From JACKCR01 sp041390305 (GTDB lineage Bacteria > Eisenbacteria > RBG-16-71-46 > CAIMUX01), in the NCBI GenBank assembly GCA_041390305.1, contig JAWKQE010000002.1, positions 186,001-250,000 on the forward strand: a stretch of DNA of 64,000 nt. Reading direction: 5' to 3'. This document shows, piece by piece, positions 27,029 through 36,800 of the stretch; position 1 is the first letter of the stretch, and each line of letters begins with the position of its first letter. A program made the position numbers and the translations under genes. The notes under the pieces were generated by a model. The model saw nothing but the letters and a program-made list of their open reading frames with translations, was not told the DNA's origin and did no database searches.

Positions 27029-27598
27029 ATGCAGATGAGAGTTCAGGCGACACGAAGGATCCTCCTAACCCTGCTCTTTCCGATCGGGATCGCGATCGCA
27101 GTCGGCCCGACCGCCACGAGCGTGGGGGCAACAGAGGACGGGTCTGCAGGCGAAAGGTCTGCGGGCGGTGCGGTGATGCATCTCGTTCGCCCGGAGGCGG
27201 TCGCGCTCGTCCCTGGCCCGGAGGCCTGGTTCACGGGATCCGCCGCGATCACTCCGGTCTTCTCGGCGACCGAGGAAACCCCGAACGGCTGCGCCTACGT
27301 GGCGTTCGAGCCGGGCGCGCGGTCGGCGTGGCATACCCATCCCGCGGGGCAGCTGCTGGTGGTGACGGAAGGCAGCGGGTGGATCCAGCAGTGGGGCGAG
27401 GCGAAGCGGGAGATCGTAGCGGGCGACGTCATCTGGACGCCGCCGGGCGTGAAGCATTGGCACGGAGCGACGGCCACCGCGGCGATGACCCACGTGGCGA
27501 TCCAGCAGGCAGTGGGTGGGGACGTGGTCGAGTGGATGGAAGCCGTGAGTGACGAACAGTATCTCGGCCCACGCGGCGAGGAGGAGAGAACACGATGA
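27029..27598 (+). CDS. Exported cupin-domain protein
   Basis: The product is 189 aa from the ATG at 27029, which has AGGAAGGGAG 4-5 nt upstream. A signal peptide spans about residues 1-33 (ILLTLLFPIGIAIAVGPTAT). The single cupin domain lies at about 75-170: motif 1 is SAWHTHPAGQLLVVTEGSGW (two His as metal ligands) and motif 2 is GDVIWTPPGVKHWHGA (third and fourth metal-site positions). Such small cupins often accompany carboxymuconolactone decarboxylase-like and dehydrogenase genes, as here. The stop overlaps the start of the dehydrogenase gene (ATGA, 27595-27598), so the two are translationally coupled. Substrate unknown. Confidence 0.85.
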   Translation: MQMRVQATRRILLTLLFPIGIAIAVGPTATSVGATEDGSAGERSAGGAVMHLVRPEAVALVPGPEAWFTGSAAITPVFSATEETPNGCAYVAFEPGARSAWHTHPAGQLLVVTEGSGWIQQWGEAKREIVAGDVIWTPPGVKHWHGATATAAMTHVAIQQAVGGDVVEWMEAVSDEQYLGPRGEEERTR

Positions 27599-28863
27599 CG
27601 ACGAACGAGAACGACAAGGTCAGCCGGAGGCGGTTCCTCACGCACACCTCCCTCGCCGGAGCCGGAGCTCTCCTGGGCGCGGCCGGGGCAGGGCTCCTCG
27701 GGAACTCCGGCTTCCGGAACTCCGGGCTGGGGAACTCAGGCTCCGGGAGCGCTGGTCTCCTCGGCACCGCGTTCGCGAGTGAAGGTCCGGGCGGGGCCCC
27801 GTCGGGGCAGAAGATTCGGTCGAGAGGATACGCAGCGTTCGACAACTCGGGCGTGCTGCGTCCGTGGGAGTTCGAGAGGCGTCCTCTGGGCGACGACGAC
27901 GTTCTCATCGAGATCAAGTTCGCGAGCATCTGCCACTCCGACATCCACCAGATGAAGGGGGACTGGGGCCCGCAGCGCTATCCGCAGATCCCGGGCCACG
28001 AGATCGTCGGCGTGGTGACGGCGGTGGGGAAGAACGTCACCCGCTTCCAGGTCGGTGACCGTGCGGGCGTGGGGTGCATGGTGGACAGCTGCCTCGAGTG
28101 TGACAGCTGTACGCATGGAGAAGAGCAGTTCTGCGAACGAGGCGGGACGCTCTTCACCTACGGCTATCCGGACAGGCGCTCCCCGACCGGGATCACCCAG
28201 GGCGGCTACTCGACGAACATCGTCGTACGGGACCACTTCGCCGTCCACATTCCCGATCACCTCTCGTTCCAGGAAGCCGCGCCTCTGCTCTGCGCCGGCA
28301 TCACGACCTACTCCCCGATCATGCAGGCGACGCTCCAGGTCGGAGACAAGGTCGGAGTCGCGGGGATCGGCGGGCTCGGCCACATGGCCGTACTGCTCGC
28401 GGCATCCAAGGGCGCTGAGGTCTACGCGTTCACGACGTCGCCGGGCAAGGCGCAGGACATCCTCTCGCTCGGCGCGAAGGAAGTGGTCGTGGTCGATGAC
28501 CTCAGCAAACTCCGTCCGCACCGAGGCAAACTCGACTACATGATCTCGACCATTCCGACCCAGTACGACGTCGCGGCCTACGCTTCCGTGGTACGTCCCT
28601 ATGGTCACTTCACGCAGGTCGGCATGCCGGACGCGTTCCGGCTCACGGTCAACAACCTCGGCCTCGCCGTGTCCCGGGTGAACTTCAATGCGTCGCTCAT
28701 CGGCGGGATTCCGGAGACACAGGAAGTGATCCACTTCTGCGCCGACAACGGGATCCGGCCACGGATCGAGGTCATCGACGCGGCGGGAATCAACGATGCC
28801 TGGGTCAAGGTCGTGAACAAGCAGGCCCGGTACCGCTACGTGATCGACGCGACGACGTTCTAG
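27595..28863 (+). CDS. Tat-exported zinc-dependent alcohol dehydrogenase (CAD-like)
   Basis: The product is 422 aa. The N-terminus carries a Tat motif (SRRRFL at 10-15) and a hydrophobic segment. Residues about 36-55 form a GNSG(F/L)-type low-complexity linker encoded by four 15-bp repeats (27701-27760). The mature part is a medium-chain dehydrogenase: ICHSDIHQMKG (catalytic zinc Cys), GHEIVGVVTAVGKNV (zinc His-Glu), then a structural-zinc Cys cluster near DSCLECDSCTHGEEQFC, and a Rossmann motif VGVAGIGGLGHMAV for NAD(P). The pattern fits cinnamyl-alcohol-dehydrogenase/YahK-like enzymes, normally cytoplasmic; Tat export after folding with cofactor fits the twin arginine. It follows the cupin gene in an operon. 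Confidence 0.9.
   Translation: MTTNENDKVSRRRFLTHTSLAGAGALLGAAGAGLLGNSGFRNSGLGNSGSGSAGLLGTAFASEGPGGAPSGQKIRSRGYAAFDNSGVLRPWEFERRPLGDDDVLIEIKFASICHSDIHQMKGDWGPQRYPQIPGHEIVGVVTAVGKNVTRFQVGDRAGVGCMVDSCLECDSCTHGEEQFCERGGTLFTYGYPDRRSPTGITQGGYSTNIVVRDHFAVHIPDHLSFQEAAPLLCAGITTYSPIMQATLQVGDKVGVAGIGGLGHMAVLLAASKGAEVYAFTTSPGKAQDILSLGAKEVVVVDDLSKLRPHRGKLDYMISTIPTQYDVAAYASVVRPYGHFTQVGMPDAFRLTVNNLGLAVSRVNFNASLIGGIPETQEVIHFCADNGIRPRIEVIDAAGINDAWVKVVNKQARYRYVIDATTF
27701..27760 (+). repeat. Four 15-bp coding tandem repeats in the dehydrogenase leader
   Basis: GGAACTCCGG-type units recur at 27701, 27716, 27731 and (degenerate) 27746. They encode GNSG-like pentapeptides just after the Tat hydrophobic segment and so lengthen the linker without shifting the frame. 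Confidence 0.7.
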
Positions 28864-29009
28864 CAGGCCGAGGATGATTCTGCGTCGGCAAAATGAACGG
28901 GGCGCGGGAATGACTCTGCCGCGGCTGCAGACAGGAACAGGATCGTGGTACAGGACCAGGGCATGGGGATCGGGTACGCTCTCCGGGTGATCGCGTAAGG
29001 GAGGCGAGC

Positions 29010-29900
29010 ATGTCACGGTTGGCACCTCATTTCCGTGAGCTGCAGGCGAGGTTCCAGGGTTCGGCGAAGGCTGGAGCGGTTTCGACCGGAGTGCCCGGCA
29101 CGAGCTTCTTCTGGGTCGCGAACGAGGTACCCCGCGCGCCGCTGCTCTACAGCGCCGGCATCGTCATCATCGGTCAGGGTCACAAGGTCGGGTACCTGGG
29201 GGACCGCGCGTTCCGCTATGACGAGGATACGTACCTCGTCGTTGGCGTTCCGATGCCGTTCGAGTGTGAGACCCATCCGGCCAAGAGCGGCCCGCTGCTC
29301 GGTCTTCGGATCGACATCGACATCACCGCGCTCCACGGTCTTGTCGCGAGTCTGGGTGCCAAGTCCAGTCGCAGCGACGAGACAGGGCCGCCGAGCGGGC
29401 TCGAGCCGGTCCCGATGAACGAAGAGATGATCGAGGCGACGATCCGGCTCGTGAACTGTCTGCGGGATCCAGTGGACAGCAAGGTGCTGGGTGGCGCGAT
29501 GGTGAACGAGATCATCTACCGGGTGCTTCGCGGTGAGCAGGGGCGCGTCCTCTACTCGCTCACGCAGCACAGCACGCCTTACGCCGCGATCGCCCGCGCG
29601 CTCGACCGGATCCACAGCGACTACCGCGAGGCGCTCACGGTGGAGAGCCTGGCCGAGGAGAACGCGATGAGCGTCTCGAGCTTCCATCGCACCTTCAAGC
29701 GCGTGACCGGCGACTCCCCCCTCCAGTACCTCAAGAAGATCCGTCTCGACAAGGCGAAGGGGCTGCTCGTCCACCAGGGGATGCGCGTCAACTCGGTGGC
29801 GTACGAGGTGGGCTACGAGAGTCCGTCCCAGTTCAGCCGGGAGTTCAAACGGTACTTCCGGGTACCACCCTCCGAGGCCCAGGACCTGGCCTACAACTAG
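29010..29900 (+). CDS. AraC-family transcriptional regulator
   Basis: The product is 296 aa from the ATG at 29010, with GGGAGG upstream. Residues about 20-170 form the AraC N-terminal effector domain of the AraC_N (PF06719) type (VIIIGQGHKVGYLGDRAFRY, YLVVGVPMPFECETHPAKSG). Residues about 190-290 carry two helix-turn-helix motifs: LTVESLAEENAMSVSSFHRT and VNSVAYEVGYESPSQFSREF, with FKRVTGDSPLQYLKKIRL between. It lies downstream of the cupin-dehydrogenase genes and upstream of the broken decarboxylase and SDR genes. Regulators of this type are typical of such redox cassettes, so it probably controls them. Confidence 0.9.
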   Translation: MSRLAPHFRELQARFQGSAKAGAVSTGVPGTSFFWVANEVPRAPLLYSAGIVIIGQGHKVGYLGDRAFRYDEDTYLVVGVPMPFECETHPAKSGPLLGLRIDIDITALHGLVASLGAKSSRSDETGPPSGLEPVPMNEEMIEATIRLVNCLRDPVDSKVLGGAMVNEIIYRVLRGEQGRVLYSLTQHSTPYAAIARALDRIHSDYREALTVESLAEENAMSVSSFHRTFKRVTGDSPLQYLKKIRLDKAKGLLVHQGMRVNSVAYEVGYESPSQFSREFKRYFRVPPSEAQDLAYN

Positions 29901-30042
29901 CCCGATCGGCACCCATATCTCGCCTCATGGGTAGGAATAGGCATGCCTTTGGCAGCCGTGCCCATTCTCGCAGAAGGCCGATTGGTCGATATTGGAGTCG
30001 AGCCACGAAGTGGAGGAATGAGAATCCCAAGGAGGTTGGGCC

Positions 30043-30409
30043 ATGAACACGAAAGACACTCAGACCGCGGCCCAGAAGGCGATCGGCGACTTTGCGCCGA
30101 GACTCGTCGACTACACGGACCGGGTCCTCTTCGGCGAAGTGTGGGAAGGAGCGGCTCTCGAGCGTGACCATGACCGGTCGCGGCTGCCACCCTCGTCGCG
30201 ACCGGCAAGACCGAGCAGATGATCTACCACTTCCCCAAGGCGATCGAGAACGGTGTCACTAAGGACGAGATCATCGAGACCATCGCACACAAGCTTTCTA
30301 CGTTGGATGGCCCGCCGCGATGTCGGCCAAAAGTGCGCGGGCGAAGGAACTGTTGGGCGACGCCGGAGTAGCAGAGCAGACAGCTAGAAGATCGAGGAGA
30401 GTGAGATGA
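30043..30409 (+). pseudogene. Carboxymuconolactone decarboxylase-family pseudogene
   Basis: The ATG at 30043 still has GGAGG upstream and gives a normal N-terminus (QKAIGDFAPRLVDYTDRVLF, then GEVWE). The frame then breaks. VAAATLVATGKTEQMIYHFP continues with KAIENGVTKDEIIETIAH in another frame. FYVGWPAAMSAKSARAKELL follows in a third and runs to TGA at 30407-30409. Together these are the whole CMD/AhpD-like domain in order, with at least two frameshifts plus damage around the first conserved segment. The old stop overlaps the old SDR start (ATGA), showing a former operon. It cannot make a full product. Confidence 0.8.
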
Positions 30410-31153
30410 ACCACGGAATCGAAGAGAGGGGTGGTGATCATCGCCAAAGCATGAGCAACATGAATCGGTGAAGCGACGACGCGTCATGGCCAAGGACGGC
30501 GCTCGGCTCGTGATCAGGGCGCGACGCATTGGGCGACTGAAGGGCGTTGAGTCCCCTGCCTGACGCCGACATCACGTATCTCGCGGCCGGACGTCGGCAA
30601 TCCCGAGGACATGGAGGCCCTCGCCAAGGCAGCGCTCGACAAGCACGGACGGATCGACGCGATCTACAACAACGCGGGCGTCATGCCCACGGCGAATCTG
30701 AGCGAACTCCACCGGGACGAGTGGAAGATGATGCTCGAGATCAACATCATGGGCGTGCTGAACGGCATCGCGGCCGTGCTTCCGACGATGAAGAAGCAGA
30801 AGTCCGGCCACATCATCGCGACCGATTCGGTCGCCGGTCACGTCGTCTATCCGGGTTCCGCCGTCTACTGCGGTACGAAGTTCGCCGTGCGCGCGATCAT
30901 GGAAGGGCTGCGGCAGGAAGAGCGGGAGAGCAACATCCGCTCGACGATCATCTCCCCAGGGCTCGTCAACACGGAGCTCTACACGACGATCGCGGACAAG
31001 GAGTTCGGCGAGTCGCTGAGGAAGGCGTCGGAGATCCCGGGAGTCGGACTCACTCCGGACGACGTTGCCGCCGCCGTTGCGTACGCGCTCGGTACTCCGG
31101 ATACGGTTGCGATCAGCGAGATCCTGATGCGGCCGACGATGCAGCAGGTGTGA
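30406..31153 (+). pseudogene. Short-chain dehydrogenase/reductase (SDR) with destroyed N-terminus
   Basis: The 3' part from about 30611 is intact and gives the SDR core: DAIYNNAGVMPT (NNAG), GVLNGIAAVLPTMKKQKSGH, the Ser-Tyr-Lys set in ATDSVAGHVVYPGSAVYCGTKFAV split as S..YxxxK, and the C-terminal helices to PTMQQV. The 5' part still shows the ATG (30406) after a purine-rich site and remnants such as MAKDGARLVIRARRIGRLK. However, the TGxxxGIG nucleotide-binding motif is mutated and interrupted by stop codons and frameshifts. An internal start at ATG 30611 would give 180 aa without a cofactor site. I judge it inactive. Confidence 0.8.
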
Positions 31154-31264
31154 TGCAGCAAGTTCTTCGAGGAAATCGGTGCGCTTTCTCGCCGAGTCTT
31201 GTTCCTCCCTTGGGGCGACGTGGAGACGGGGTCCGCTCCTTTTCGTCCCGTCCCTGACGGGCGA

Positions 31265-31873
31265 TCACTCCTCGTCCATCGCCTCGGCCAGGCGCGCGAG
31301 CGCGCGTGACACGACCATGCGAGCTGCGTTTGCACTCGGGGATCCGATTGCTTCCGCAACCTGCTTGTGGCTCAGTTGGAGTTCGAGGCTCAGGATCACG
31401 GCTTCCTGCATCCGAGGTGGGAGACGCAGGAGGGCAGATTCGTACTGTTCGATCACGGTTCTGCCCACCAGCTCCTCGAGCGCGGACGGCTCCGGAGCTG
31501 CGCCCGCGACCGCTTCTTCTCGGGCCCGAGCTTGAGCCGAGCGGCGGATCTCGTTCCGAATCTGGTTCATGAGTGCGTGACGTAGGTAGGCGAGGAATGC
31601 GCCCTCGCCCCGCGGCTCGAACGTGTCCAGTCGCTGGAGCGCGCGCACGAGCGTGAGTTGGACGAGGTCTCCTGTCTCGATGAGGCTTCTTGCGTGTCCC
31701 GGGAGCCGGCCGTGAGCCCAGCGCCGGAGCAGGGGGAGGTATCGGGCGACGAGCGCCTCCCTCGCGAGCGAGTCACCCGCGCGGACCCGTCCGATCAGCG
31801 CTGCGGTCGATTCGATTTCCGGGTCCGTACGGGTACTCCCTCTCCGATCACTCCGCGTTCGTCTCGTTCGCAG
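31265..31873 (-). CDS. ECF-like sigma factor (module B), start codon uncertain
   Basis: The protein-like part is about 195-200 aa. Region 2: ALIGRVRAGDSLAREALVARY, SLIETGDLVQLTLVRALQRL, FLAYLRHALMNQIRNEIRRSA. Region 4: SALLRLPPRMQEAVILSLEL and LSHKQVAEAIGSPSANAARM. The sequence resembles planctomycete-type ECF sigma factors (Sig-70_plancto1-like) that occur next to Ser/Thr kinases. No ATG, GTG or TTG lies in frame near the expected N-terminus; CTG at 31873 is the nearest plausible codon. The only in-frame ATG (32098) adds about 75 arginine-rich residues that do not look like protein. A rare start or a small sequence error is likely. The secreted metalloprotease gene diverges upstream. Confidence 0.75.
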   Translation of the reverse strand: MRTRRTRSDRRGSTRTDPEIESTAALIGRVRAGDSLAREALVARYLPLLRRWAHGRLPGHARSLIETGDLVQLTLVRALQRLDTFEPRGEGAFLAYLRHALMNQIRNEIRRSAQARAREEAVAGAAPEPSALEELVGRTVIEQYESALLRLPPRMQEAVILSLELQLSHKQVAEAIGSPSANAARMVVSRALARLAEAMDEE

Positions 31874-32176
31874 GGGATGGGATGCCGCGGAGTGTACTAC
31901 GCAACGCCGCGACTCGTCCCGTCCGGACCACGTCCCGTCCGTCCTGACTCCACCAGCGCCTCGGGTGTCATCGTGGCGCCGGGTGCGGTGCCTTTCGGGC
32001 CTCCTTTTCGTGTGCGGTATCGGCTCCGGCTCTGTTTCCCTCCGGGATGGCTTGGAAGGAACGTACGCACCGCCACCCACACAGACCCAGGAACCCACAG
32101 AGCGGGGCCGGTGGCGCGCCTACCACGACGGCCTTCGTTCCCTTCATCCGATCAAGACCCTCACGGAGGCTGTTCC
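31874..32176. other. Divergent region between sigma factor B and the metalloprotease gene
   Basis: These 303 bp should hold the promoters of both genes. Translations crossing it are arginine- and proline-rich and not protein-like. I see no repeat or strong hairpin. Confidence 0.3.
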
Positions 32177-33697
32177 ATGTCGTTCACGACGGATTCCGTT
32201 CGCGCCCTTTCGCTCGCCATCTGCTCCATCGGTCTCGGATGGATCGCTCCGACTCCCGCAGGAGCTGCCGGGCTCTTGCAGCCAGCAGTTTGGCCGACGG
32301 TCCTGTCTCGGCCGCTCCCGTCGTCGGCGCGGGCGGTGACGATCGATCTCGTGACTCTGAAGGCGGTGGAGGCCGGTGACCGGATCGACCTCGACCTGGT
32401 GCTCGGTGACGGAGCCGTCGAGACGGTGGTCGAAGCGGTCACGAGGCGTTCCCCGACGTCGTACAGCCTCCTGGGTCGCTTCGACGCGGAGCCCGACGGG
32501 TTCGTGCTCCTGGCGATCGAAGGGGATGCCGTCGCGGGAGTCATCCAGCTGCCGGTGTCCTACGCGGGAGCCCCGGGCGGGATGGCGAGCTACATCGTCC
32601 AGTACGTGGGGGATGGCGTGCACGAGCTGAGCCCGGCCGAACCGATCGAGATCGCCGAGTGCACCACGCCGGACGGGACGGAGGACGACGGAGCGGACGA
32701 CGGAACGCAGCCGTGGCAGGGCCTCCTGGAGAGCTCTCCGCTTGCGGGGTCCTGTCCGGCCCCGCGTCCGAACGGCGATGTCATGATCTACTACACGCCC
32801 GCGGCCCGAGCCGAGGCGGGCGGCACGAACGCGATGGATGCCGAGTGCCAGCTCGCGGTCGACACCGCCAACCTCACGTACGCCGATAGCCAGATCACCA
32901 ATCGACTGAGGCTGGTCTTCCGCGGCGAAATCGCGTACACGGAATCCGGTTCGTCCGAAACCGACCGCAATCGGCTCAAAGACACGTCCGACGGCTTCAT
33001 GGACCAGGTCCACTCGGACCGCAACGTCTACGGGGGCGATTTCGTCTGTCTCTTCCTCAAGAATGCCGACGCCGACGAATGCGGAATCGCCTACTGCACA
33101 CCCAGCGGGCCCTCGGAGGGTTTCTGCACCGTCACCTGGGGTTGCGCGAGTTCGAACTTCAGCTTTGCCCACGAGATCGGCCATCTCCAGGGATGTGCGC
33201 ACAACCGCGGAGACGCGGGGTTCGGCTGCAACGAGTTCTGCTACTCCTACGGGTACCGCTTCGTCGGTGACAGCGGCTCCAGATGGCGGACCGTCATGTC
33301 TTACGATACAGATCCCAGCTCGTACACGCGGATCGGTCGTTGGTCGAGCCCGAACGTGACGTTCGACGGGCAGCCCTGCGGAAACTGGACCGGGATCTGC
33401 ACGAGTAGCAGCGCATTCAACGCAGCCACGGTCGAGGGGACTGCATACGACCGCGAGGCCTGGCGTGACTCGCGCTTCGACGTGTGGGTGGATCGGTTCG
33501 GGACAGGTACGCCGCGCGGAACGTACCAGGAACCGTTCCGGACGGTGGCGTCCGGTGTCGCTGCCGTCTTCTCCGGTGGCCCTACTCCCGCTCAGCCGCT
33601 CCTCCGCATCAAGTCCTCCTCATACGCGGAGGCGGTCGTGATCTCGAAGGCACTCCGGATGGAAGCCTGCGGCGGCTCGGTGGTCATCGGCAACTGA
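32177..33697 (+). CDS. Secreted metzincin-type zinc metalloprotease (module B)
   Basis: The product is 506 aa from the ATG at 32177, with GGAGG at 7-nt spacing. A signal peptide runs through APTPAGA (about residue 30). The pro-region covers about 40-195. The catalytic domain (about 195-430) has HEIGHLQGCAH, the HExxHxxGxxH zinc motif, and VMSYD, a Met-turn, as in reprolysin/M12B-like and related metzincins. Many Cys flank the active site (CGIAYCTPSG, CNEFCYSYGY), suggesting disulphides. The last about 70 residues (PFRTVASGVAAVF to GGSVVIGN) form a module shared with the frameshifted protein at 38322-39534. It lies between the sigma factor and kinase of module B, as the 961-aa protein does in module A. 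Confidence 0.88.
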   Translation: MSFTTDSVRALSLAICSIGLGWIAPTPAGAAGLLQPAVWPTVLSRPLPSSARAVTIDLVTLKAVEAGDRIDLDLVLGDGAVETVVEAVTRRSPTSYSLLGRFDAEPDGFVLLAIEGDAVAGVIQLPVSYAGAPGGMASYIVQYVGDGVHELSPAEPIEIAECTTPDGTEDDGADDGTQPWQGLLESSPLAGSCPAPRPNGDVMIYYTPAARAEAGGTNAMDAECQLAVDTANLTYADSQITNRLRLVFRGEIAYTESGSSETDRNRLKDTSDGFMDQVHSDRNVYGGDFVCLFLKNADADECGIAYCTPSGPSEGFCTVTWGCASSNFSFAHEIGHLQGCAHNRGDAGFGCNEFCYSYGYRFVGDSGSRWRTVMSYDTDPSSYTRIGRWSSPNVTFDGQPCGNWTGICTSSSAFNAATVEGTAYDREAWRDSRFDVWVDRFGTGTPRGTYQEPFRTVASGVAAVFSGGPTPAQPLLRIKSSSYAEAVVISKALRMEACGGSVVIGN

Positions 33698-33834
33698 GCC
33701 TTCCGCGCACGGAGCGGGCCGGAACAGGGCGAGGTCGCGGCAGCACTTTTGGCTCCGGCCTGGTCCACCATTACGGACCTCGACGGGTCCGGTCCCTGCG
33801 CCGCCGACGTAGGACGGACCTGTCGAGCAACCTG

Positions 33835-36800
33835 CTAGTCCGGGTTTCCCTCGAGGAGTTTCCGGTAGAGCGGGACCTGGCTGCGCATCGAGGTTCGGTA
33901 GGCTTCGGGCGCGCCTGTCTCCAGGTCGCGATAGAGCTGCCGGGCCTGTTCGAGGTCATCCGGCATGGCTCCATGTTTCCAGAGCAGGAAGCGAGCTTCC
34001 ATGCGTCGGATGAGGGACGGGCGATCTCCGAGCCGATCGAGAAGCGCTCGGGATGCGTCGAGACCGACCCCGCTGAGGGCGGCGAGCTGCACTTCCGCGA
34101 CCACGGTGACGTTTGGAGCGTCCGCTGTGCGGGCCAGCGCCACGGCTCGTTCCAGTCGTGCCCGCGCTTCTGCCTCCCGGCCGGCGGCGATGTCGAGAGT
34201 CGCCTGCTCGAACAGCGCTGAGGCGGCTCCTTCGTCGTGCTCCGCACGTTCGTAGATGGCGAGGGCTTGGAGAAAGCACTCCTTGGCCTCTGCCGACTCA
34301 CCTTCCTCGCGAGCGACCGAGCCGAGCCCGATGCGGAGGCCCGCTTCCGAGATCGCGCTCCCAAGTCGATTCGCGACCTCGAGCGCCTCCTCGTACTCCA
34401 CGCGCGCCTCTGCCCAAGCGCCGAGCATGGCGAGGATTGCCGCACGTCCCTCCCGCAACGGGATCTCCCCGTGGAGATGTCCGGCTTCACGGAGGAGCGG
34501 AAGCCCCAATTCGATCTGCTCGAGCGCTTCCGCGGTACGCCCGAGAGCGAGAAGTGATGCTCCCAAGTTGCCGCGCGCGATTCCCTGGCCTCTCCGGAAT
34601 CCGAGCTCCCGTGACAACTCCAGATACTGACCGTGGTAGTCGATCGCGCTCTCGTACTCACCGATCAGTTCGTGCACGACTCCGAGGTTGCACACCGCAA
34701 GCGCTTCGGCGAGGGGATAACCCACCTTCCGAGCCAGCGCGAGAGAGCGTTCGAAACAGGTGCGTGCCTCCTCGTGCCTACCTTGAGAGCCGAGGACCAT
34801 TCCGAGGTGGCCGGAGGCCGTCGCTTCGTTCCTTCCGTTGCCGGTCTGGGCCGCCAACGTCAGCCCGTTCTCGCAGGCCTCTCTCGCCTCGGCGAGCCGT
34901 CCCTGACGAAGGTAGAGAAGTCCGAGGCTGATCTGTGCGAAGTACCGCACGGTGAGATCGCCGACTTCCGCGCCCAGGCGGTCTCCTTCCATGAGTAGCG
35001 GATAGGCTTGGTCGAGTCGGGAACGGCGCAGCTCCAGATCGCCCAGGAGAGCGTGCGCGTTCGCACGCGCCTTGGAGTCGTGTGACTCCTCCGCGAGTTG
35101 GAACTGCTCCCTTAGTGCGGCTTCCTCCTCCTCGGCCCGTCCTTGGATCGCCAGGCAGCGGGCTTGGAGCGTCAGGATCTCCGCTCGGTCGAGGCCGGTG
35201 AGGAGCCCAGGACAATGGAGGGCGAGGCGCGCGAGCCGTACGGCTGCGTCGTTTGCGTAGGTTCCCTCCAGGTGCTGAATCGCCGGTCGGAGGTGATGCC
35301 GAGCGCTTACTCCGTCTCCTCCGAGCAGGAAGTGTTCTGCGACGAACGCGGCGACGACTCCCGGCTGTTCGCGGTCGATACGAGGAGGCTTCGCGGAGCT
35401 GTCGGCTCGCTCGCCGGGTGCTGCGTTCCGTTCTTCGACCGCGCGGGCGAGCGCGAGATGGTACTGCTCGCGCAGTGGTACGAACTGTCCATCGTAGAGG
35501 GCCTGTTGCACCTCGTGGTGGTCGAAGACGAAGCGTCTCCCGGCCGAACGGACGAGTCCGTGACGGCGCTCGATCGCGGCGAGTCGGCGGAGTACGGGAA
35601 GAACGGGTTGGCCGAGGGCCATGGCAACGAGCTCGCCGTCGAACTCGAACCCGAGACATGAAGCGACGTCGAGAATCTCTCGATCCTCTTCCGCGACGGT
35701 GGCGCAACGGGCTTGGATCAGGCACTGGATCGTTCCAGGCGTGGACAGTTCGGAAAGGCGGAGTCGCGTTCGCCAGGCTTCCTCGGAGAGTCCTCTCTGG
35801 ACATCGAGTGCGCGAAGCACCTCGAGAAGAAAGAGTGGATTGCCGTCTGATCTTCGCATGAGCCCCGGAGCCAACTCTTCCGCCAGCGGACGCGAGGCGA
35901 GGGCTTCGCTCACGAGACGGCGTACATCGGGTTCCGAGAGTCGCGGCACCGCACGTTCCGCGGCATGCTCGAGTCGAACCAGGTTGGCGGTCCAGTGGGG
36001 CGGGAGAGTGGGGCGCAAGGTGCCCACGAGGAGGACTCGAGATCCGGCGACGGCCTGGGCGAGGGCCGCGAACAGGTCGAGTCCGTCGCTCGATGCGAAG
36101 TGCAGATCGTCGATCCAAATCACGGTGGGACGCTCGGCTGCGATCGCCTGGGTCAGGCGGATCAGTCCCCGCTGTACCAGATCGAACCCGGTCCGGCTTG
36201 CCTCTCCGCCTTCGGCCGTCCCACTGAGGAACGCGTACAGGGGTTCCCTCAGCAGTGGTGCGTCGGCGAGGTAGTCGGTGAGTGCCGCCTCCAAGTCGGC
36301 CTCACCGAGGAAGCCGTGGTAGGCATGGAGTATGCCTCCCGCCTCGCTGACTCCGGTGCTCGGCGTGTAGCTACCGAAGAGGAAGTGGAAGTCTTCTCCA
36401 TCGCGTTCGAGTCGTTCCAGACAATCACTCAGCAATCGTGTCTTACCGATTCCCGCCTCACCGGTGACGAGGAGGACACGTCCTCGTCCCACCCGGAGAC
36501 GATCGAAGTCGCTACGGATCTGCGCGAGCAGAGGTTGCCGGCCGTAGAGCGCTGTGTCGCGCGCGATGACCGGTCCAGTCCTGCGCGGATCGGCGCTTCG
36601 GCGCAACGACCGGCGACGAGCACGCCACCAGGTGCTCGACTCGCCGTCCGTGAGGATCGACCAGAGCGTCCGGAGCTCCGTGAGTGCCGGGTCCGGGACT
36701 TTCGTTTGCAGCGCTTCGATCAGCTCGCGCAGGAACGGCGAGATCGATTGGACCGAGCGCAGGTCGGATCGATCCGTGGGGGCGAGTCCGGTGGCCAGCT

